Part shown: positions 47,515 to 59,010 of the stretch, piece after piece | Layout: each line of letters starts with the position of its first letter | How positions within the stretch are numbered: the first letter of the stretch is position 1 | Source of the DNA: Nothophaeocryptopus gaeumannii | Taxonomy: Eukaryota > Ascomycota > Dothideomycetes > Mycosphaerellales > Mycosphaerellaceae | Reading direction: 5' to 3' | NCBI GenBank assembly: GCA_031771865.1 | Contig: JASISA010000041.1 | Span: 682,001-746,000, forward strand | Length of the DNA stretch: 64,000 nucleotides | The notes under the pieces: generated by a model | Seen by the model: only the letters and a program-made list of their open reading frames with translations | Told to the model about the DNA's origin: nothing | Database searches by the model: none | Position numbers and translations under genes: made by a program

Positions 47515-47905
47515 AATGGAAGACATGTAAGTCTGCGATGATGTATGAGTGCCCGTCTGGAACGATGAGGTCCACAGAGGTCAAAGTACAATACACCGTT
47601 GTCGAGGGGATGGAAGACATTGAAGTCTGCGATGGTGTGTTGCGTGTCCATTCAGTACTGCGGTTTTATCGCGAAATCTTGAAGGCCATGCTGCAACACA
47701 CGATCGTCGGGGAAGGAAAGCGTGGAGGAAGGGAGTGGAAGACGAGAAAGTCCGCGATGGTGTGTGAGTGTCCATTCAGTAGCGCGAGTTAACGCGACAG
47801 GCTGAAGGCCAAGCTGCAGCACACCATCGTCGGGAAAGGAAAGGGAAACTGAAGACATTGTAGTCTGTGATGAACGCATGCGCTGATCCAAGACGGAGAG
47901 GTCTC
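47515..47905 (+). repeat. Degenerate tandem repeat, four units of about 90-130 bp
   Basis: The motif AAGACATTGAAGTCTGCGAT recurs in variant form near 47519, 47613, 47739 and 47852. Units 2 and 3 also share TGTGTGAGTGTCCATTCAGTA-like and ATCGTCGGGGAAGGAAAG-like blocks. The frame 47436-47792 and its antisense partners are translations of the repeat, not genes. Confidence 0.6.
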
Positions 47906-48121
47906 GAAGATCAAAGCGCAACGAATTATCAGGAGCGGCAGTGATGTGGTAGCCGTTGGTAGACTGTGAAGTCTCCGAAGGCGCGTCACAACGTTGCCGA
48001 AGGGAGAGGGGAGGAGGGAGGGAGGATGAGGTGGCGGGGAGGGAGGAGGAAAGGTAGACCGATGACCTCTGCGGTCATCGCGCAACGAGCAAGCGGTTGC
48101 AGAGGACTAGGGACGCGACGC

Positions 48122-50188
48122 TCACTTGGAGTCGCCCGGTCCCTTCAACCCACCCAGTTCGGCAGCCGACTGTTCTTGGTTCTTCGCCGTCTCCTCTTCT
48201 TCCTCGGCCCGAGCAGCATCGTCCTTCGCGGCGTCGGCATTCTCTGCCTCAACCCGCTTTGTGACTGCGTGCTCGTACGTCTCGATGCTTTGCAGCCGAA
48301 GTGTCCACTCAGGAGGGCCGTCCGCATACGTGAGCTTGCAGTAGCCCCACTTGTCCTGGTCGCGATTCGAAGTGGGATCGGCACCACGAGGCAGAGCAGA
48401 GCCCTTGGGAGGAAGCGAGTGGGACCGATCGAACGAAAGCCCGTTGTCGAGTAGCGGTGGCACTGGCATGCTGTGATGATCCGCGTTGCCAAACGACCAC
48501 TGGTGGCGATCGCCGATCCAGTAAAGCACGAATCTCATCCCGTTCACGCCGAACTTCGTGTTGGCGGCATAAGCCAGTAATATCAGAGCATCTGGATGCA
48601 GATATGGACAGTACCTATTGTAGCATTTCAATCCACGCTTGCAAAGTTGGTAATAGCATTGCGCACCCTCCTTTTTGCACTCGCCGCAGGGTATCTCGGA
48701 GTCGCATTTGCGGCCTCGAGCACGACAGAGAGCACACCGAGCGTGGTTGTGGTTCTCGCGATGCCACTCGATGTGAGCCTTGCCGTCTGCTGGTGCCTTC
48801 GTCCCGGTCACTTCGCCGATCAGTGGGAGATCAAGTGTTGTGACGCACAGTTCCTCTGGTGTGAACTCTCGCTCAGTGCATTGCATGTCCGCGTAAGGCG
48901 CCTCATTGCGCTCGAACGGCTCACGCTTCTTGCCCTTTGCTTTGCTCTTCTCTGGCTGCGCACGCTGTTCGAGAGCGGGCTTGCCTGGAGCCGCACGCTG
49001 AGGCTGAGGAGCATTGCCTGGCATCTTCTCTGCCCTCCTCGGACCGGACTTGCCGCCCTTGGGGCACTTGCCGTCCTTCTTGACTTCAGTGTCCTTAGGC
49101 TTCACTGGCTTGCCATTTGGACCAACTGGAGTGAAGTCTTGAGGAGGGTCCTTGGCGCGGTCGGCGACGCCCGACCAGGTCTGTGGGCCATCTGTCTGTG
49201 GCGCGGGAGCGTCTGGCTCAGGCTTGGGAGTCTCTGGCTCGGGAGTCTCCAATGGCGTGTCGGTGGTCTCGGCAGGCGCGTCAGCACCCAAGGCACTGTC
49301 ACCAGCAGGTTGCACCTTCTGCCATTCCTCGAAAGTACCGATCGGAGTGACATCCTCGACCTCAAACATCGCCCGAACCTCGGCTTCGCTGAGGCCTTTG
49401 GTGTAATCTTCATCCAAGCCCATTTCTGCAAGGATGGAGATCATCTCTGCAAAACTCATCTCCCCAGCGCCACCGTTCTCGGCATCAGCCTTGGCCTTCT
49501 CTTCCTTGGCCTTCTGCTCAGCCTCTGCGGCTCTGGCCTGCTCTACAGCTTTGGTCTTCTCAGCAGCTTTGGCCTTCTTGTCAGCTTCTGTTCTCTGCTG
49601 ATCTGCGATGCGCTTTTGCTCAGCTTCGAGTTCCACACGCTTCTTTTCGGTCTCAGCACTTTGCTCGTTTGCGACGCGCTTCCTATCCGCTTCATCTTGC
49701 GTTGAGAGGGACGAAGAACTGCCGTCGGTGTACTCTGGCTCCAGGAGAGCTTGCCCGAGTCGCTCTGGTGTGCATTTCAGCGATTCCACCACCGTTATCT
49801 TGAAGTCTCTCTAGCTGATGTCGAGCGCCGAGTCTTCGAAAACATGAATCTGTTCACGAGTCTCGAAGGTGCCAGGCGTGACGAGGTAGTAAGTCCCACT
49901 TCGATAATAGAACCATTCTGGAGTCTCGAACGAGTACCGCCATTGACGGCGTGGGGCTCGTTGACGAATGTGTTCAGGGATTAGGTACCAGTAATGACCT
50001 TCCCGACGGACTTCGTCAGAACTTGCGTGCTCGTAAAACGTGATCCGTTGACGCGCCGCTTCAGGAAGCAAGCCAAAAACGAGGTTGGCAATGCCCCGCC
50101 TGTTGATGATGTTGCTGATGTTATTGTTGATATTGTTGTTGTTGGGATCTTCTCCCGGACGGTCGTTGTTATTCTTGCGGCCTGCCAT
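48122..50188 (-). CDS. Zinc protein combining a Zn2Cys6 cluster and a CCCH finger, with Asn-rich N-terminus and coiled coil
   Basis: Two reading frames (50188-49811 and 49792-48122) lie in the same phase, separated only by a TAG at 49813-49811. A 51-nt intron at 49857-49807 (GTGAAC...GAGAG) removes this stop and keeps frame, giving 671 residues. The start MAGRKNNNDRPGEDP is followed by an Asn run, then aromatic HYWYLIPEHI and PEWFYYRSGTYYLV stretches. Residues about 150-215 are a Lys/Glu/Ala coiled coil, followed by Pro-rich linkers. The zinc region has Cys 468, 471, 478, 484, 487 and 494 with exact Zn2Cys6 spacing (2-6-5-2-6). Directly after it, CKRGLKCYNRYCPYLH fits CCCH spacing 5-4-3. Nucleic acid binding is likely. 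If unspliced, the frame is broken by the TAG. Confidence 0.72.
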
Positions 50189-50413
50189 GCTGAGGGCTTA
50201 GTTGGACGCGAGAGGGTGTTGTCGTTGTCGTCACGCACGGAGGAGGGAAGCGTTCGAATTCTTCGCGAGACTGCACCTCGAAATTCTGCCAAGCCGGCTC
50301 GGCCCGAGGCGCCGCCATCGAGATTGTCGCTTTTCCGCTTCGTTTCGCTGCTCTTCTCTGGTCGACGACGACGACGACAACACACGCGACGACAGCCAAC
50401 ACCCAGTCGTCCA
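50189..50413. promoter_or_regulatory. Short bidirectional promoter
   Basis: Only 225 bp separate the start codon of the zinc protein (minus, 50188) from that of the Gln-rich protein (plus, 50414). No other frame is credible here, so both promoters must lie in it, which suggests co-regulation. Confidence 0.55.
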
Positions 50414-51423
50414 ATGGCTTCCAACTTGCCACGAATGTCAAAGGCGCCCAGGAATGAGCCGCCGCCACCAACACCCGGTGCACGCTGCCTCAGCCGTGTA
50501 AAAACCAACAAAAAACAATGCAACATGACTGACATGGCCTAACCCATGCAGTGCTTGCGCTGGCAACTTGTCACAGCCTCTGCCTTGCCGAGAGAGCAGG
50601 AACGCCCGTCCTCATGGATGGCACGATGACCACGATGCCGTTCCTTGGAAGGACCTGACTGCCGCCGAGAAGGCGCAGAGAATGGAGGCGCAGCAAAGGC
50701 AGATCCAAGCCAACCTCAAGCGCATCAACGCTCAGAGCAGGCAGGAGGGCATGCCACAGCAGCAGCAGCAGCAGCAGCAACAATCGCCTATGCCGCAAAC
50801 GCCCTCCGTTGACGGTAAGACGTCCGCTGGACGACACAGAAGATCTTTTCTCGAGCAAGTCGCTGGAACCCACCAGTGACGACGTGGAGAATTCAGAGCA
50901 AAGGCCAGGAATCGAACAAGCTCTCGAAGATCACGATTTCGTGGTTCGAGGCCAACACGATGAGGCCTTTGAGCTCGCGGCAAAGGCGCAGAAGACGTTG
51001 GCCGAGGGCGATCTGGAGCACGCAGCATATTTGCAAGGGAGGTCTCAGGGCATAATGCAAGGCTGCATCAACGCAAGAACCCTTGGGAGCAAGCTCAGGA
51101 GCAGACTCGGCGTGCCGATGATGTTTCCGGACCCTGGAGACCTTGGTGATCGGGCTGCTGAGGAGATGAGATGGCACCATCACATTCCTCCACCTTCGCT
51201 TCTCGGTGCGCCGGATCAAGTGCCAGCTCTGGAAGCGCCGCCACCGAGACTTGCTCTGCTACCGCCGATGTCGACGCCGACACCAACATCGACAGCGATA
51301 GAGCGCGCGCAATTGCCCTCTCAAAACGTTGAGATCAGCGAGGCAGAGCAGGCGAAGGCTGATGCCATTTTGGAGGAAGCGAAAAACGCGCCTATATCAG
51401 ATGACGATGACGAGAACTTGTAA
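50414..51423 (+). CDS. Gln-rich, coiled-coil hypothetical protein
   Basis: My model has three exons: 50414-50497, 50577-50814 and 50897-51423. The introns are 79 nt (GTAAAA...GTCACAG) and 82 nt (GTAAGA...AATTCAG), and both junctions keep frame, giving 282 residues. The start MASNLPRMSKAPRNE leads to KDLTAAEKAQRMEAQQRQIQ, a helix, then nine Gln in a row near residue 75. After the second intron the helical stretch AFELAAKAQKTLAEGDLEH and GRSQGIMQGCINARTLG follow, then a Pro-rich tail with an acidic DDDDEN end. I recognise no family. The pairing with the zinc protein and the shared low-complexity style suggest a common process, unproven. Splice sites are predicted by eye only. Confidence 0.6.
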
Positions 51424-53509
51424 TTGTCCCCGCCGTCATCGCCCTTCCTCCTGGACTGGATTGCTCCCCTCTTCCCTCCCTTCCCCTTCGTCTCCTCATC
51501 CTTACGCAACAGCAAGTGCTTGAGACTTGACTGCGACCTTGAGGAGACGATGATTTGCTCGGTCTTTGTCAGTCTCGCATTCCGGCTCTTGTCCCCTTCT
51601 CTCTTTTGTCTTTCCATTTGTGAACAGTGCCGACAATGTGGCATCGGATGCATGAGCTGGAGTACCCACTCCGTTCAGTATCTGACTGGCACGTTGCACA
51701 CTTCCAATACCTTGGCCTTTGGCAATGGAGTAATAACTCGTACGTCCAAACGCAAGGCAGTGCTGCACTTCCAACCTCTCGAACTTGGTCGCTTTTGACT
51801 CAAGGCAGATGACCTCGCCGTAGCGTGGCCTCTTCCACCTTCCAATACACCTCTTGCTTGCTGCCTCCACCCAAGCTTGTCGCTGCGCGATAAACCATTC
51901 TCACGTTGTTTGACGCTGGGCTTACGCGCTCGCTGATGTCCCTTTCCCTCATCACCACTCCATCATCTTCACTCTCAGTACCGTCCTCTCGATCTGCACA
52001 GGACTCATGCTTGAGGCACTCGTTGACATCGCTTGATGAAAACCTGGTTGGCGTCGCATGGTCTTCAGCGTCCGCGCTGGACTTGTGACTGCCGCCTTGC
52101 ATCTGGTCGCGCATTGAAAGAGGATCGAAATGCATAATGAAGAGTACTTCAACGATCAACTGACTTGCTTTGACGGATTTGAATTGGTTGGGAACGGATT
52201 TCGCAATCATTGCCAGCGAGGTGTGGGAAGAAAGGACGGAAGTTGGTAGTGTGAAAGGTGGTGTGAGCTATTTCCAGCGCTCTCGCCAAGACTGCGCCTT
52301 GCTCCTCCTGGTCATTACACTGTACATATTTTCTGATGAATGCAATGACCATCTTCAACACATCTCTCTCGAACACGACTTTGTTGATCACCCGTGCGTT
52401 GAATCAATATTCCCTGTGTGTTCTGTTTTGAAACCCATCCCATCGTCTCAAGGACATGAAAGTGTTCACGTGACCTACAAACTTTGCGAGAAGCTGTCAA
52501 GCCACGTTTGGCTTCACAACTGCACTTCCAGTGTTCATTGCCTCCGCCGCTGCGTCAGCATTGCGAATATGTGCCGCCCGACCTGCCGCCTCTCCCATAC
52601 TAATCGCGGCATTTACAGCTCTCCATATCCGCCTTCAAGTGCACATACTGCATCGAGTCCTCTTTCAGGGAGCTAGTCTGAGTTCGTCTGGGCTATGGGA
52701 GAAGTCATTGCACTACTGGGCGTACCTTTGACCAGATATCTAGCCGAATCTCGTGATCTCTCCGCATGTCAGGTCTGTATGCGATGCTTGAGTCGAAAGG
52801 TCACTTATATCTCTTGAGCTGCGAAGAGCACCGCCCAGTGAAGTCATGAGACGTGCGGCGTTTCTCTCCGACGTTTGCTGAGGTCTCCAAGGAAGTCTTG
52901 CTTCCGCAAAGGATGAATGATAGTAATGATTACCTGAGCAGCAGCCTGTCGACCAACTCTGATTGCGAATCGTACGTGTTCTATCGCTTTTTCCACACCG
53001 CAAGGCTGCACATGCGTTCAGTTTTCCAGCCGCTCGCTCCCAATAACCTGGCAACAGTGCACGTACCGACGACTCCTACCGAGCAGAACATCGTTGCCAC
53101 TTGCCCGAGCGAATGGGTGTTCATACGCCCATGAACAGCCTGGAGACAGCACGCAAACCGATCTTCTAACCGAGTCGTACGTCGCCGCCGACGTAGATTA
53201 CAAGAGTCAAGAGCGATGCTTGTTCTCAATGGAACATCAGCTTCCCAAATCTCGGGCTCGGTGTCGTTAGTATCGCCCATCAGCGCGCCCCCAAACACAG
53301 AGACAAAGGCGGGGACAAATCGCTGGGTCGTGAAAAAGCTCGGATGTAAAGCCAGTGGTGTAGATTCATTTCATCGTAATGGACGTCAAGACCAGCACGC
53401 AACCTCAACTGGAGTTGGAGGGGCCAAGGTTCTTCTATCGGACAGTGATGCACCGCCCTGTGAAGTGACTCAATTGTTAACTTATGTGGCTTTACAGATG
53501 ATCTGAAAC
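51424..53509. other. Gene-poor region with possible degraded coding DNA
   Basis: About 2.1 kb with no supported gene. The minus-strand frame 52149-52391 (FERDVLKMVIAFIRKYVQ, EEQGAVLARALEIAH) reads like protein but has no start or partner exon that I can join. The minus-strand pieces at 52740-53300 may continue the transporter remnant to the right. Composition is normal. Confidence 0.4.
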
Positions 53510-53752
53510 TCATTTGATCACGATGCCGGTTTCGTCCAAGAAGTTGAACCAGTATATGATCCACAAGATTGGCATAATGGTCCAGTCCAGCTTTCGAACC
53601 AACTCGAACTCCCTGGAGTCCGTCGATGTAGATCTCTCAAATCTGATCTGAAACGACACATGTTCAGATAGCTCAGGTGGGAATGATGGTTGATGTAGAG
53701 GACGGATCATTGACGAGAGTATCCTCATTCTACATTTAACCAGATGTTCCAA
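53510..53752 (-). pseudogene. MFS transporter N-terminal remnant
   Basis: The frame ends with EFELVRKLDWTIMPIL followed by WIIYWFNFLDETG. This is the N-terminal tail and first helix of allantoate/nicotinate-type MFS transporters, where the pattern is K-x-D-x-x-x-MP then YxxNFLDR. It stops after GIVIK. Downstream minus-strand DNA lacks the remaining eleven helices in any readable frame, though a phrase such as FVPAFVSVFGGALMGDT near 53290 may be a remnant. No single intron rescues it. Confidence 0.45.
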
Positions 53753-55616
53753 TTCTCACCCCAGCAATCGGAAAAGGTTTCCAATCATCCTGCCACTTCC
53801 CACCTTCAATCGTGCGTGGCCAAATCCTCCTAAAGATCTCCATCTCCGCACTCTCCTCAATATCCTTCTTCTCCGTTGAATGCCCCCGAAACCAGCCCCC
53901 TTTCACCTTCACCTTCTCAATGCTCACCTCATCCTTTCGATCGTCCCTTACACTCCTCTGTGCTATATACCCCCCATCTCCGCTTAGCTCCTCAAATATC
54001 CGTTGAGCAGCTGAGGTGGAGTTGGTGCCGATTGGGAGGCCGTTGGGTTGGAGTCGGACTTGGAGCGTTTCGAGGCGGGAGCCTTTCTTGCTGTTTGAGC
54101 ATGCGTCCCAGAGCGATTGCACGAGGGTGTCGTCGAGGGCCCAGTTGATGAATGCGTCGCGAACGTGGCCTTTGCGCATTTGAGGTTGCTGGTAGCCAGG
54201 CATCAGGGAAGCCTCGGATTCGTCGAAAGTTGAGTCTTCGGGGGGTGCCATGCCAGCTTCATGGTCTGCTTCTGGGGGTCGTAGAGTGATGTTCAGATTG
54301 TTGAGATTTCGGAGTTTAGCGAGGTCACTGTATATCTGCTTCTCGAGTTTGGGGTCTCGATAGTCTCTTTGTAGTGCACATGTGAGGGATGTGAGGTTCG
54401 GACAACCTTCAGTGATGATCTTGAGCTGCGGACCGAGAGCCATCGTTCTCACTCTTCGAGAAGCTGGATGTGTTGGTACCATCACTAATTCTTTGAGAGT
54501 CGCTCCGTGTCGACTGGTCATCGCTTCGAGATAGTCTCCTTCAAAGACGCCTCTCAGTTCCAGCCTCTCCAAAGGTGGAATGTTCTCTATGAAAGCCTGC
54601 TGGAGAACATACTCTTCCGCCTCTATGCTCGAGTAGGGCTCAAAGGCAACCGTTAAATCTTTGAGGGCATCAAACCGAACTTCATTCTCGGAAATCCATT
54701 GCAAGCTTTCTTGATCCACACCGCCAGGCAGCTCGATTTTGCAAATACAGCTGAGGTCGATGTATCCTGCCCACTTCTGGAGTTCAGCTTCATCTTGAAA
54801 ATGATTGTTACACTCTCCTCGTAACAGCAGATGCTCGACTTTGATCTTTTGAGATCGTTCTCCCTCCACGGCTTTTAAGAAGTCCTTGGAAACCTTCTCC
54901 TCTGGTTTCGAATACTGTGGATCATAGCTCAACGGCCTGCCCGCGTTGAGAACTTGTAGACTCCTCAGCTTCGGAGCTTTGAGGGCTAGCATCTTCATGC
55001 ATGCTTCTCTCCGAACATTGCTGTAGCCGTCATCATCGGAGAACATATCGTCCACCCAGCAGTTGTCGATCGTGAAGCCGGTCAAATGCCTAGCAACCGA
55101 CAGACCCAATTCGATGGGGAAGATGCCAGCTGGAGGGACCAGACAGGGACTGAAATCCCATGATTGGATGACAACGTCTAGATCCGGGTGGTGCTTTGAG
55201 ATGACTTCCAAGACGCTGGGTGGGATGCGAGTCGATTTTGCATTCCAGACGAGAGTTTTCAAGGATCTCAAGGCCTTTAAGAGACCGCATAATTGATGGA
55301 CCGAGTGGTTCTCATCACGCGACTCTTCAGGATTCTTCTTGCTGTGTGCAGGTAAAGCCCCCGAGACAGTCAGAGAACGTACTGATCCAGTACACTCGCG
55401 TTGTTCGATCAAATATTGCACCAATCTAGGAGTACTTCTAGGCGAATTTGAAGATGTGTCTTGCTCCAAATTGACCGACAAATGCTGCAAAAGAGCGCCT
55501 GAAGCCGCAGCGTTGAAGCGTTTGTTGACCAGACAGAGTTGGGCGAGGCTGGGCCTGTGGTCAACGGCAGCTGAGATTTGAATAAGGATTTCATCTGGTA
55601 GCTCATGAATAGACAT
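53736..55616 (-). CDS. F-box protein with leucine-rich-like C-terminus
   Basis: The frame extends to 55832, but the ATG at 55616 starts exactly at MSIHELPDEILIQISAAV, the F-box, which continues LAQLCLVNKRFNAAASGALL (residues 5-45). The protein is 626 residues without introns. The rest contains irregular leucine-rich segments such as LRSLKTLVWNAKS, LKAPKLRSLQVLNAG, IPPLERLELRGVF and CPNLTSLTCAL, which would form a substrate-binding surface. It should act as an SCF ubiquitin ligase adaptor through Skp1. The target is unknown. Its 3' end overlaps the frame of the MFS remnant by 17 bp. Confidence 0.88.
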   Translation of the reverse strand: MSIHELPDEILIQISAAVDHRPSLAQLCLVNKRFNAAASGALLQHLSVNLEQDTSSNSPRSTPRLVQYLIEQRECTGSVRSLTVSGALPAHSKKNPEESRDENHSVHQLCGLLKALRSLKTLVWNAKSTRIPPSVLEVISKHHPDLDVVIQSWDFSPCLVPPAGIFPIELGLSVARHLTGFTIDNCWVDDMFSDDDGYSNVRREACMKMLALKAPKLRSLQVLNAGRPLSYDPQYSKPEEKVSKDFLKAVEGERSQKIKVEHLLLRGECNNHFQDEAELQKWAGYIDLSCICKIELPGGVDQESLQWISENEVRFDALKDLTVAFEPYSSIEAEEYVLQQAFIENIPPLERLELRGVFEGDYLEAMTSRHGATLKELVMVPTHPASRRVRTMALGPQLKIITEGCPNLTSLTCALQRDYRDPKLEKQIYSDLAKLRNLNNLNITLRPPEADHEAGMAPPEDSTFDESEASLMPGYQQPQMRKGHVRDAFINWALDDTLVQSLWDACSNSKKGSRLETLQVRLQPNGLPIGTNSTSAAQRIFEELSGDGGYIAQRSVRDDRKDEVSIEKVKVKGGWFRGHSTEKKDIEESAEMEIFRRIWPRTIEGGKWQDDWKPFPIAGVRIGTSG

Positions 55617-55997
55617 GGTTGCTTCTCTGGTACGCGAAGGGATTTGTGGTGTGGGTGAGGTTCCTTGTAAGCGAGTATGCAATGTGGTGCAAAGAATAGC
55701 AGAGGGTTCCGAGGATGTTGGTATTTCTGTCGAGTAGAGATGACTCCCATTGCACAGCCATGCACCACAGCCACCAAGGCTGCGGCTGAGTGAGTTGATC
55801 GAAGGATTGAACGAAACCGAAAGTCGCAACAATGCTCAGGCGGCCTCTCCAGCAACAAACCGAGTGTCTGGTCGATGCCCAGCTGGGATCTGACGGGGAC
55901 ATGAGCAACAGATGTGTTTGCTCACTGAATCTCCACTCACTCGCGAGGCTGCATGTCGATTGTTCGATTAGAGTTATACCCACCGCCCGCCCCGCCC
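55617..55997. promoter_or_regulatory. Upstream region of the F-box gene
   Basis: About 380 bp of un-RIPed DNA before the inverted repeat arm. It includes a (CCCGCC)n-like GC-rich stretch at 55980-56005 at the very edge of the island. No other gene is seen. Confidence 0.45.
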
Positions 55998-56215
55998 GCC
56001 CCGCCCTCTGCCACCCACTGTGGCATCACTGAGATGACAGAGAAAAAGCGGCTTGAAATTTCAAACTACAAAGGGAATTAGGCTATATAAGTAACCAGCA
56101 TTACCTGACTCAGCAACGCTTATCTGACTCAGTCAGTTATGCCTCTTAATTATGTTATACTATCTTTTATAGCTTAATACCTACTTAAGAGTTATAATAA
56201 TAATATTATATCCTC
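55998..56215 (-). repeat. About 220-bp repeat, right arm of an inverted pair
   Basis: This is the reverse complement of 37478-37700. Here the left part, 55998-56145, is un-RIPed and the right part is RIPed, the reverse of what is found in the other arm. It lies exactly at the transition from gene island 2 to AT-rich DNA. Confidence 0.8.
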
Positions 56216-56406
56216 CTCTACTAGGGCCTTGGCACTCCTATAAGGCCTAAGGCAGCTATACGTTAGGTAATTGCTATGTTAGCTTTAGTACATGTAATAA
56301 TTAGAAGGTAAGTAAATACTTCTAGTACTTCTTATTACTTCTAGTAGGTATAGGTAATATATATAGGTAGATAAAGGGCTTATAATTATAGGTAGTAATA
56401 GTAGTT
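56216..56406. repeat. Short RIPed stretch before the LINE tail
   Basis: AT-rich DNA lacking most CA and TG; no domain. It separates the inverted repeat arm from the microsatellite tail of the LINE. Confidence 0.4.
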
Positions 56407-57957
<1,551 letters not shown>

Positions 57958-57980
57958 GATTACGAATCCCCGGCTGACGA

Positions 57981-58006
57981 CAGATCCACCCCACGGGGTG
58001 GATCTG
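57981..58006. repeat. Perfect 12-bp inverted repeat (hairpin)
   Basis: CAGATCCACCCC and GGGGTGGATCTG are separated by two bases. It lies about 25 bp beyond the 5' end of the LINE fragment, at the start of the unassigned GC-rich piece. Confidence 0.75.
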
Positions 58007-58009
58007 AAA

Positions 58010-59010
58010 TCACACCGGAGCTACATAAGGTAGGGTAATAAGTCCTACCCGCGCTTTCCTACAGGAAGGTCTCGACTCTTGCTGCGAACAGCTCACTACA
58101 CACCCCAATGTTTCGAGGGAGAGGCCCAGGCCCCGAAGCCTCTCTTCCTACGCTCCATACCCTGTTTGCTCCTTAAGCCTTGGTCACGCTCCTTCGGTTT
58201 GCGCCGCACGCATACCGTTCGCTTCTCTTCCAAGACCGACGTGCGCATCCGTCCTCTCAGGCTGGGCAGACAGTGTCTCAGTCGCTGCCATTGCCCACCA
58301 CGCCCCAGGAGAGCGACTCCCTTCGCGTTACTATACCGCATCTCTTTGGATATAGCCGGCCACGTCTCGCAGGTTTGCTCGGATAGTAGTTCCTCGCCGG
58401 GCAACTACCTCCTTGCGTTTCCACCCACTAACCAATACGCAATGTCCCCTCGCACGCCTCCTTCTGTCCCCTTCCTCCGCTGCCACCGCCCGCCTCTCTG
58501 TGACCCCGCCTGCCCGCTCCTCTATGTGTTGCATCCAGTGTCCCCAAGCTCTTCTGTCCAACCGCTGGACTAGGTGTCCTGTGCTGACCCAGGTAAAACC
58601 CTCCCACCCGCACTTGAGTGATCAATAGGCCCTTACGGTCTTCGTGCCCATTCCATTGCCCGCCAACTGACGCTGTACTCCAAGCTCTTCAACTCCGTCT
58701 GTCCCAAGTGCATAACGCGTAAACAGCCGGCCTTAACAGACGCGCCTCGATGTAGTTTCGTCAAGTTCCTTCCGAAGACGTGTATCGATTCTCTTGTGTA
58801 CCAGAGGTGTCCTGTCCGCAGCTTAGGCAATCGGGTTCCGCGGCTCCCCTGTACGCTTCGTAGGAAGAGCGGACTCGTTTCCTACACGAGTAAGCTGCTG
58901 TCGGATGGTTTTCATACCCGTTTTGATGGTAGTCCTCTGTTCGGTGTGGTCTTGGCGCCGCCGCACAGCATCAAAATGCGCCCGGAAGTCGCACTCCACC
59001 ACTCGTAGTA
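58010..59010 (+). other. Unassigned un-RIPed GC-rich segment, possibly coding and Cys-rich
   Basis: About 1 kb of GC-rich, C/T-biased plus-strand DNA between the LINE fragment and RIPed DNA. The plus frame 58079-58573 encodes a Cys, Arg and Pro-rich product. Further right another frame reads LYSKLFNSVCPKC, then TDAPRCSFVKFLPKTCIDSL and YQRCPVRSLGN, with paired cysteines. A GT...AG span (58590-58626) lies between them, but I cannot build a convincing gene. It may be captured host sequence or part of a transposon I do not know. Confidence 0.35.

Noticed and set aside
48596..49705. 369-residue plus-strand frame
   Set aside because: Antisense shadow of the zinc protein; the minus frame holds Zn2Cys6 and CCCH motifs with exact spacing.
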